Below, piece by piece: positions 27,119-33,679 of a DNA stretch of 64,000 nt. Position 1 is the first letter of the stretch, and the number at the start of each line of letters is the position of its first letter. The position numbers were made by a program, and so were the translations under genes. Below the pieces are notes generated by a model, which worked only from the letters and a program-made list of their open reading frames with translations, did no database searches and was not told the origin of the DNA. The DNA is taken from positions 1-64,000 of the forward strand of contig JAFRIR010000083.1 of NCBI GenBank assembly GCA_017432685.1, read 5' to 3'. The DNA comes from Flexilinea sp. GTDB taxonomy: Bacteria > Chloroflexota > Anaerolineae > Anaerolineales > Anaerolineaceae.

Positions 27119-27691
27119 ATGATTTCACGGATCGAAGGAATAGCAGCGGAAGTAGAAAGCGATGGAGTCGTTGTGATGGTGGGTGGACTGGGATTGAAGG
27201 TTTTCACCCCGCAGCCGCTCCTGAACGAAATCGAAGACGGAAAGCCGATTGCGCTGCGGACACACCTGATCGTGAAGGAAGACCTGCTGGCCCTTTACGG
27301 TTTCAAAAGCGAAGACGAACTGACCATGTTCACGCTGCTGCTGGGTGTGAGCGGTGTGGGGCCCAAGCTGGCGCTTTCGATCCTCTCCAACACCACCACC
27401 GACGCGATCCGCAGGGCAGTGGTACAGGAACAGCCGGATTTCCTTGCCCGTATTCCAGGCCTTGGGAAAAAGACCGCTCAGAAGGTCGTGCTGCACCTGC
27501 AGGGGAAGATCAGTGAACCGGCGGGCGGAGGCTTGGCTGACCTGCATAATACCGATTATGAGGTGGTTGAAGCATTGACTGCGCTCGGATACAGCATCGT
27601 TCAGGCGCAGACCGCGGTTCAGTCCCTGCCGAAAAACACCCCGGATGATGTGGAGGAAAAACTCCGGCTGGCGCTGCAATCACTGGCCTGA
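27119..27691 (+). CDS. ruvA: Holliday junction DNA helicase subunit RuvA
   Basis: A 190-residue protein that binds the four-way junction and loads RuvB. It begins MISRIEGIAAEV, with the OB-fold domain first. The two helix-hairpin-helix motifs follow (LLGVSGVGPKLALSIL and IPGLGKKTAQKVVLHL), then the C-terminal three-helix RuvB-binding domain (EVVEALTALGYS..AVQSLP). I choose 27119 because AAAGGA sits seven bases upstream; the earlier ATG at 27074 adds 15 non-conserved residues. ruvB is not adjacent. Confidence 0.95.
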   Translation: MISRIEGIAAEVESDGVVVMVGGLGLKVFTPQPLLNEIEDGKPIALRTHLIVKEDLLALYGFKSEDELTMFTLLLGVSGVGPKLALSILSNTTTDAIRRAVVQEQPDFLARIPGLGKKTAQKVVLHLQGKISEPAGGGLADLHNTDYEVVEALTALGYSIVQAQTAVQSLPKNTPDDVEEKLRLALQSLA

Positions 27692-27729
27692 CCGGTTTTG
27701 TAAGCAATAAAGAGAGTGATTTTAGGCTT

Positions 27730-28461
27730 ATGAAATATTCACAATTACACGATTGGATCGAAGCCTCTCCGCGGACGGTTTTCTTTGGCGGAGCGGGCGT
27801 TTCAACGGAAAGCGGCATCCCGGATTTCCGCAGCGAGAACGGCATTTTCAAAGCCCTGGAAAAATATGGACGCTCACCGGAAACACTGCTGTCCCATACT
27901 TTTTTCAGCATGCGTCCGGATGTGTTTTACAAATATTACCGGGAAAATCTGCTGATAACGGAAGTGGAACCCAACAATGCCCATAAGGCTCTGGCTGCAT
28001 TGGAAGCCCGGGGAAAGCTTAGCTCGGTGATCACCCAGAACATTGACGGGCTGCATCAAAAGGCCGGGAGCCGTCATGTGCTGGAGCTGCACGGTTCGAT
28101 TTACCGAAACTATTGCATGCAGTGTGGGAAACGTTACGGAATAGAGATCATGCAGCAGACAGAGGGCGTTCCCCGCTGCGAGTGTGGCGGGATCATCCGT
28201 CCGGATGTGGTCCTCTATGAAGAATCTCTGCCGGAGGGTGTCTTTGAAGAAGCAGAGGAAGAAGTTCGTCAGGCTGCCCTGCTGATCGTCGGCGGCACCT
28301 CGCTGGCAGTCTATCCCGCCGCCGGTCTGCTGAATTCCTTCCGTGGCTCTCATCTGGTGCTCATCAACAAGTCTGAAACACCTTACGATTCCATAGCTGA
28401 CCTGGTGATCCGGGAGCCTATTGGTGAGGTCTTCGCGTCTTTTCTTATGTGTCCTTTCTGA
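27730..28461 (+). CDS. cobB: NAD-dependent protein deacylase, Sir2/CobB family
   Basis: A sirtuin of 243 residues that removes acyl groups from lysines using NAD. The NAD-binding motif GAGVSTESGIPDFRS, the TQNIDGLHQKAGS block and the catalytic His in ELHGS are present. Four zinc cysteines lie in YCMQCGKRYG and PRCECGG. RPDVVLYEE and GGTSLAVYPAAGL follow. It starts 38 bases after ruvA and may be co-transcribed with it. Its 3' end overlaps the converging fic gene by 17 bases. Confidence 0.94.
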   Translation: MKYSQLHDWIEASPRTVFFGGAGVSTESGIPDFRSENGIFKALEKYGRSPETLLSHTFFSMRPDVFYKYYRENLLITEVEPNNAHKALAALEARGKLSSVITQNIDGLHQKAGSRHVLELHGSIYRNYCMQCGKRYGIEIMQQTEGVPRCECGGIIRPDVVLYEESLPEGVFEEAEEEVRQAALLIVGGTSLAVYPAAGLLNSFRGSHLVLINKSETPYDSIADLVIREPIGEVFASFLMCPF

Positions 28462-29590
28462 GAATGTTCAGATATTCCTCGTAGGAAAACACAAATGCTT
28501 TTCCGGATTTCGAGGAAAGTTTCAGAATATCCTTGTTACATAGTATGTCAATGTAATTTGCTGTACCGTTTCTGGAAAGGCCCAGGGCGGCAGCTGTTTT
28601 AACAGTCTCAATGATGGGGTTTCGTTCAATATAACCAAACAGATTCATGATATTCTTACGTGAGCGGGTCGGTACATCTGCAAGCTTTTCAGCATTCTTC
28701 TGATGAAGAGCGTTCAACCGGTCAATGGTTTCGGTTGCGTCTTCTGCGGTTTCAGCAATTCCGTGCAGAAAAAATTTGATCCATTGTTCGTAGTTTCCGG
28801 ATTTGCGTACTTCGCTCATTCTGTCATAATATTCGATTCGATTCATTTTCAGATAACATGAAAGATATAGCACCGGCGAAGAAATCACATTTGCATTGAT
28901 CAGATACAGTGTGATCAAAAGCCTGCCGACGCGTCCGTTTCCGTCGAGAAAAGGATGTATGGTTTCAAACTGATAATGCAGCAGCGCTGCTTTGACAAGA
29001 GGATCCATATTGTCATCATCATTCATGAATCTCTCGAAATCGGATATACAATCCTTCATGTCTTGTGGGTTGGGCGGAACATATCGGGCATTCTTCAGTG
29101 TGCTTCCAACGCCTCCGATCCAGTTCTGAGAAACTCGGAATTCTCCCGGCGTTTTGTCACAGCCGCGCACACTGTTCATGAGAACTGCATGTGTCTCGCG
29201 AATCAGTCTGTTACACAATGGAAGCTCTTCCATGCGTTTAATAGCATAATTTATGGCACGGACATAATTTACAACATCGGAAACATCTGCATTTATGTTC
29301 TCATCGATTTCCGGATTCAGTACATCTTCCAATGTACACTGGGTACCTTCTATTTGAGAGGAAACCAGCGCTTCCTTGCGAACATACATGGAAATAAACA
29401 GATCCATGTTTGGAATGCGGTCAGAAAGTCCATTCAAGAGAGCAAGTTTTTTGTGTGCATCTATCAGGATCTGCTGCATATCGATATCAAAATCTATGTT
29501 CGGATCCGGAGGAAGGGAATAGGGATAATATGAGAAATATGCCATTTCCCCGGTGAGGTTCTGTACTGTTTTACCTGCTCGATTATTCAT
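28445..29590 (-). CDS. Fic-domain protein with N-terminal inhibitory motif and C-terminal winged helix
   Basis: A 381-residue protein of the large Fic_N-Fic class. The active-site motif HPFLDGNGRVGR (212-223) is complete, so it should transfer AMP from ATP onto a protein hydroxyl. The inhibitory helix motif SSQIEG (77-82) marks a class II, self-inhibited enzyme. The C-terminal 70 residues (NLFGYIERNPIIETVKTAAA) look like a winged-helix DNA-binding module. Upstream is a 12-bp perfect inverted repeat over its promoter, which could be its own operator. The target is unknown. Confidence 0.88.
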   Translation of the reverse strand: MNNRAGKTVQNLTGEMAYFSYYPYSLPPDPNIDFDIDMQQILIDAHKKLALLNGLSDRIPNMDLFISMYVRKEALVSSQIEGTQCTLEDVLNPEIDENINADVSDVVNYVRAINYAIKRMEELPLCNRLIRETHAVLMNSVRGCDKTPGEFRVSQNWIGGVGSTLKNARYVPPNPQDMKDCISDFERFMNDDDNMDPLVKAALLHYQFETIHPFLDGNGRVGRLLITLYLINANVISSPVLYLSCYLKMNRIEYYDRMSEVRKSGNYEQWIKFFLHGIAETAEDATETIDRLNALHQKNAEKLADVPTRSRKNIMNLFGYIERNPIIETVKTAAALGLSRNGTANYIDILCNKDILKLSSKSGKAFVFSYEEYLNILRKDT

Positions 29591-29622
29591 GTTTTAACCT
29601 TTGATATGCGTTTTCTAATGCT

Positions 29623-29669
29623 ATTATAACGCAGAAAACTCACAAACTATCTATTTAGTGAGTTTTCTG
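29623..29669 (-). promoter_or_regulatory. fic promoter region with 12-bp perfect inverted repeat
   Basis: CAGAAAACTCAC (29632-29643) is matched by GTGAGTTTTCTG (29658-29669) with a 14-base spacer. A minus-strand -10 TATAAT lies at 29623-29628, so one arm fills the promoter spacer and the other lies just upstream of the -35. This geometry fits repressor or autoregulator binding. Confidence 0.55.
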
Positions 29670-29757
29670 TAATTGTAGTATTCAGGAAAATTCAGAAAAG
29701 TGCCTGAAATGTATCTTTCCGAAAGGAACGGGAAGCACCTGATTTATTCACATGTTT

Positions 29758-30255
29758 TTATACGAAGTCGATCTCTTTGCCCAGACGTTTGTACATGGTC
29801 TTTTTGACGGCGCGGAAGATGTTCTCGTATCCCGTGCAGCGGCAGAGGTGGCCGGAGAGCAGTTTGCGCAGTTCGGCATCGGAATAGAGCTTGCCCGCGT
29901 TGAGGATTTCGGCTGCGGTCATGATGAATCCGGGGGTACAGAAGCCGCACTGGATGGCGGTCTCATCAATAAAGGCCTGCTGGATGTCGGAAAGCTCCCC
30001 ATTCGGTCCTTCCAGACCTTCCAGTGTCAGGATGGTCTTGCCTTCAGCCCAGACTGCCAGGTAAATGCAGGAGTTGAAAGCTTCCCCGTTGATCAAAACG
30101 TTGCAGGCGCCGCATTCCCCGACTTCACAGCCTTTCTTGACGGAGGTCAGATGATACTCGTTGCGGAGCATATCGGTGAGGGAAGCCCGCACATCGACCA
30201 CACGCTCCACGTCTTTCCCGTTGATGTTGCAGTGAACTACTTTATACTGGCTCAT
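29758..30255 (-). CDS. Molybdenum hydroxylase, 2Fe-2S subunit (XdhC/CoxS type)
   Basis: A 165-residue subunit that passes electrons from the molybdenum site to the FAD subunit. The plant-type 2Fe-2S cluster is bound by CEVGECGACNVLING and a later Cys (NSCIYL). The second, all-helical 2Fe-2S domain has CGFCTPGF and CRCTGYENI. Its start overlaps the end of the FAD-subunit gene (ATGA, 30252-30255). It is the last gene of a three-subunit operon. The substrate may be xanthine, another purine or an aldehyde. Confidence 0.93.
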   Translation of the reverse strand: MSQYKVVHCNINGKDVERVVDVRASLTDMLRNEYHLTSVKKGCEVGECGACNVLINGEAFNSCIYLAVWAEGKTILTLEGLEGPNGELSDIQQAFIDETAIQCGFCTPGFIMTAAEILNAGKLYSDAELRKLLSGHLCRCTGYENIFRAVKKTMYKRLGKEIDFV

Positions 30256-31142
30256 TTGATCTCTCCTCCCGCTCTGTGAATGGATTCGACAAGGGCACGT
30301 TTCGCCATTTCCACGGCGATATGCTGGCGGAAGGCCTTGCTCGCCCGCCAGGAATCACGCGGATTGATGTCCTTCAGCGCCGCAAGAGAAAACTCTTCGA
30401 TCATGGCTTCTGTAGGCATGACTCCGTTTGCCACAGCTTCCGCACTGGGGCAGCGCATCGGCACCGGACCGGCAACGCCGTAAGCAATGCGGCAGCGATC
30501 AATGGTTTGTTTGTCTTCCGACAGGCGAACGTTAACGCTGCAGCCCAGCGAGGCGATCTCCATGGCGTTGCGCATGCCGTATTTGATGTAATGGCCGAAA
30601 GTGTTCTCGTAGCTGGACTTCGGGATCAGGATCGCAGTCTGGATCTCACCTTCATCCACGCGAATGTCGACGGTACCGGCTTTGATATAGAAATCCTTGA
30701 TAGGCAGCCGGCGGACACCGTTCTTGCCGGTCAGTTCCACGATGGCTTCCCAGGCATGGAGGGTTGAAGCGGAATCGGCAGAGGTTACCCCGTTGCAGGT
30801 GTTGCCTCCGATGGTGCCGATGTTGCGGATCTGCGGGGAACCGACCTGGTCGACAGCTTCTCCGAGGACGTTGATATATTTCTGAATGATCGGATCATGG
30901 GTGATATGGGAGAAGCTGGTCAGGGAACCGATGCGGATGTTTTCCTCCTCATCAATGGAAACACCCCGCATGGCATCGATCATATAGATCGAGATCAGTT
31001 CTTTCCCCGCCCGTTTTCCTTCGCGCATTTGCACCAATACATCCGACCCGCCCGCGATGATCTGGGCTTCGGGATGTTCCAATCGAAGCTGAATGGCGTG
31101 TTCAACACTTTCGGCTTCGTAAAGCGCTTTCATGTCGTACAT
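30252..31142 (-). CDS. Molybdenum hydroxylase, FAD-binding subunit (XdhB/CoxM type)
   Basis: This 296-residue protein holds the FAD that passes electrons to the external acceptor. The FAD-binding motif is AQIIAGGSDVLVQMREGK, and the second is IGTIGGNTCNGVTSADSA. I start at 31142 (MYDMKALYEAESVEHA), where GGAGGG lies eight bases upstream; the longer frame to 31175 has no support. The ATG is adjacent to the stop of the molybdopterin subunit (31144), so translation is coupled. The family acts in the cytoplasm as an L-M-S complex. Confidence 0.93.
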   Translation of the reverse strand: MYDMKALYEAESVEHAIQLRLEHPEAQIIAGGSDVLVQMREGKRAGKELISIYMIDAMRGVSIDEEENIRIGSLTSFSHITHDPIIQKYINVLGEAVDQVGSPQIRNIGTIGGNTCNGVTSADSASTLHAWEAIVELTGKNGVRRLPIKDFYIKAGTVDIRVDEGEIQTAILIPKSSYENTFGHYIKYGMRNAMEIASLGCSVNVRLSEDKQTIDRCRIAYGVAGPVPMRCPSAEAVANGVMPTEAMIEEFSLAALKDINPRDSWRASKAFRQHIAVEMAKRALVESIHRAGGEIK

Positions 31143-31143
31143 A

Positions 31144-33465
31144 TTATTTACCCTCCTCATCACGCCAGGAATCATGGATCAGCCCTGCTTTCGTTAATTC
31201 GGCGAACAGCACATGCGGGTTGATCGGAATATGGTTGATTGCGACCCCTGTCGCGTGCAAAATAGCATTGCGTATAGCAACGGCAGGAGAACAGGTCGGG
31301 GGTTCTCCCAGAGATTTGGTGCCGAAGGGAGAAGTCGGCTCCGGATTTTCGATAAAGTCACATTCCAGGCGCGGATGATCCATGAATGTGGAAAGCTTGT
31401 AGTCCAGCAGGTTGTTGTTCAGCGGTTTGCCGGTCTTTTCGTCAAAGATCAGCTGTTCACTGAGCCCGAACCCGATGCCCATGGACTGCCCACCGTGAAC
31501 CTGGGCTTCGGCAAGCGCCGGGTTGATCAGTTTGCCGCAGTCATGGACGTTAAGGATCCGTGTAACCTGTGCTTTGCACATGGCAATGTCTACTTCCACT
31601 TCAACAAAGGTACAGCCGAAGGAATAGGCATTGTTGCGGATGGTGTAGGTAGATTCAGCCGTGATGTGTTCCGAGTGAACCGTGTTGTACTGCGCGGTCA
31701 TTGCCAGCTCTTTCAGGCTCATCAGAACTTTCTGATCCTCTTTGCGGATGATGTTGCCGTCCACAATATCCATGCAGTATGGAGACTGGCGGGTCACATC
31801 CTGTGCATATTTCAGGATTTTTTCCTTGAGAAGGTCAGCGGTCTGACGGATAGAGAACCCTGCTACATAGGTCTGACGGGAGGCATAGGCGCCGGTGCCG
31901 GTCGGGGTGATATCGGTATCCTGGCAGGAGATCACATGAACATCTCTGTAGCTCTTCAGCCCGATGGCTTCTGCGGTCATCTGCGCATAGGCCGTATCCG
32001 CGCCTTGTCCGATCTCGGTCTCACCGCATTGCATGGTGACGGTTCCGTCCAGGTTCAGCTGCATGCGGTTGGACGAAGTTTCCAGCGAGATCGGGTAGAC
32101 TGCGGTGTTGTACCAGAAGGTTCCCAGACCGATCCCCCGGCGGATATTGCCGGTGTCATGCCCGTATTCCTTACGTTTGCGTTCATAATCGATCAATTCG
32201 GCGCCCCGGGCCATACATTCCCGATAGGTATCGTAATAGTTGGTGTTGCCGGAAAAGGCATCGGTAAAACCTTTCGGCATGATGTTGATATTGCGGAACT
32301 CCATCGGATCCATGCCAATGGCTATGGCGCAGTCTTCGATGTTGGCGTCATCGGCAAAGGAAGCCTGCGGCATTCCGTAACCGCGCATGGCGCCGGCAGC
32401 CGGACGGTTGGTATAAACGGTCCAGGCATTGCCCTCATAAGCCGGAACGGGGTAGTGCTGCGGGAAAGCATTCAGCCCTTTTGCTGCAATCGAATGGCCG
32501 TGGGAAGCGTAAGCGCCCTGATTGGAGTAGACGTCGACCTTGCGGGCAGCGATCTTTCCGTCAGATTTCCGCACCCAGGTGACGATGTGATAGCGGATGT
32601 TGTGACGGACACGGTTGGAGACAAAAGTTTCTTCCCGGGAACAGTCAATGCGCACCGGACGTCCGCCTACCTGTGTGGTGCACCAGGCGCAAAGCGGTTC
32701 ATAGAGCGCGTCCTGTTTATTGCCGAAACCGCCGCCGATATAAGGCTTGATGATCTCAATATCGCCCCAGGGGCGTCCCAGCGCCTGTCCGACGACACGG
32801 CGGATGATGTGAGGAATTTGGGTGGAAGCCACAACGACAATGCGTCCGTTTTCCATGTAGGCATAGCAGCCGTGGTTTTCGATGTGACAGTGCTGGACCG
32901 TCGGAGTCTCGTACCAGCCTTCGACTTTGACCAGACCTTCTTCCTTGATCGCTTCTGCGTAGTTTCCTTTGATGTTTGTTGTATGTTTCAGAATATTATT
33001 GGGAAAAGCATCGTGCAGCTGCGGAGCGCCGTCTTCCATGGCTTTCTGAACGTCCAAAACAAAGGGCAGTTCCTCATATTCCACTTTCAGCGCACGGACG
33101 CCCTGATTGGCGGCAACTTCGTTTTCCGCGATCACAACGGCTACATCATCGCCCCAGTAGCGTACGTGCCGGTTCAACAGGAGGCGGTCCTGGGTGTCCT
33201 GGTGGGATGGATCCAGAGACCAGGGATGGCCCGCGGTCGCGAAAGGCAGGTCCGGAACGTCAAAACAGGTCAGAACCTTTACCACACCCGGGATCGCTTC
33301 TGCCTTGCTTTTATCGATGGATGTAACATAGCCATGGGCGATGGTTGAATGTTTGATACGCACATAGAGCGCGTTTGCCGGCATTCTGTCTTCGTAGTAT
33401 TTCGTCCGTCCTGTCGCTTTGTCGTATGCGTCCACACGGACTTCGCTTCTTCCGACTTTATTCAT
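31144..33465 (-). CDS. Molybdenum hydroxylase, molybdopterin-binding subunit (XdhA/CoxL type)
   Basis: A 773-residue catalytic subunit with the aldehyde oxidase/xanthine dehydrogenase a/b hammerhead domain (DRMPANALYVRIKHSTIAHG) and then the cofactor domain. GGGFGNKQDALYEP, PAAGAMRGYGMPQASF and the C-terminal GTKSLGEPPTCSPA carrying the catalytic Glu are all visible. I start at 33465 (MNKVGRSEVRV). The longer frame to 33573 would translate intergenic repeat sequence. Gene order L-M-S is typical of this family. The substrate cannot be fixed by eye. Confidence 0.93.
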   Translation of the reverse strand: MNKVGRSEVRVDAYDKATGRTKYYEDRMPANALYVRIKHSTIAHGYVTSIDKSKAEAIPGVVKVLTCFDVPDLPFATAGHPWSLDPSHQDTQDRLLLNRHVRYWGDDVAVVIAENEVAANQGVRALKVEYEELPFVLDVQKAMEDGAPQLHDAFPNNILKHTTNIKGNYAEAIKEEGLVKVEGWYETPTVQHCHIENHGCYAYMENGRIVVVASTQIPHIIRRVVGQALGRPWGDIEIIKPYIGGGFGNKQDALYEPLCAWCTTQVGGRPVRIDCSREETFVSNRVRHNIRYHIVTWVRKSDGKIAARKVDVYSNQGAYASHGHSIAAKGLNAFPQHYPVPAYEGNAWTVYTNRPAAGAMRGYGMPQASFADDANIEDCAIAIGMDPMEFRNINIMPKGFTDAFSGNTNYYDTYRECMARGAELIDYERKRKEYGHDTGNIRRGIGLGTFWYNTAVYPISLETSSNRMQLNLDGTVTMQCGETEIGQGADTAYAQMTAEAIGLKSYRDVHVISCQDTDITPTGTGAYASRQTYVAGFSIRQTADLLKEKILKYAQDVTRQSPYCMDIVDGNIIRKEDQKVLMSLKELAMTAQYNTVHSEHITAESTYTIRNNAYSFGCTFVEVEVDIAMCKAQVTRILNVHDCGKLINPALAEAQVHGGQSMGIGFGLSEQLIFDEKTGKPLNNNLLDYKLSTFMDHPRLECDFIENPEPTSPFGTKSLGEPPTCSPAVAIRNAILHATGVAINHIPINPHVLFAELTKAGLIHDSWRDEEGK

Positions 33466-33672
33466 ATTCCCCGCTTTCCCCCTTTCGGGAAACATTGTCC
33501 CGAAGTAACTCTTTAGAGCATCCTTGGGAGACTGTCCTTTTGTGGGACTGTCCCCGGAAAAATTATTTGACAAACATTATTATTATAAAACGTCAGAGAA
33601 AGAAATTTTGTAATCCGCAGAGAACAAAATACTCATTTAATGACTAATTTCTTATTTCTAATTTCTTATTTC
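33466..33672. other. Intergenic gap between the two molybdenum hydroxylase genes
   Basis: The gap holds a GGGACTGTCCCC palindrome with a second half copy nearby (33522-33555) and an AT-rich part with a TATAAT on the minus strand (about 33584-33595). It ends in a heptamer array (33645-33679). The 31144 operon may thus have its own promoter. Confidence 0.5.
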
Positions 33673-33679
33673 TTATTCC
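33645..33679. repeat. Heptanucleotide array at the 3' end of the 998-residue hydroxylase gene
   Basis: Five 7-mers, TAATTTC/TTATTTC, ending TTATTCC. The TAA stop of the minus-strand gene (33673-33675) is inside the array. The unit is the complement of the GAAATAA unit at 5794. Confidence 0.85.

Noticed and set aside
31213-33348. A 711-codon frame antisense to the molybdopterin subunit
   Set aside because: The opposite strand has the full set of hydroxylase motifs. The long frame comes from GC-skewed codons.
33466-33573. N-terminal extension of the molybdopterin subunit
   Set aside because: The 36 extra codons translate an intergenic GGGACTGTCCC repeat. The ATG at 33465 has a good ribosome-binding site and begins the conserved protein.
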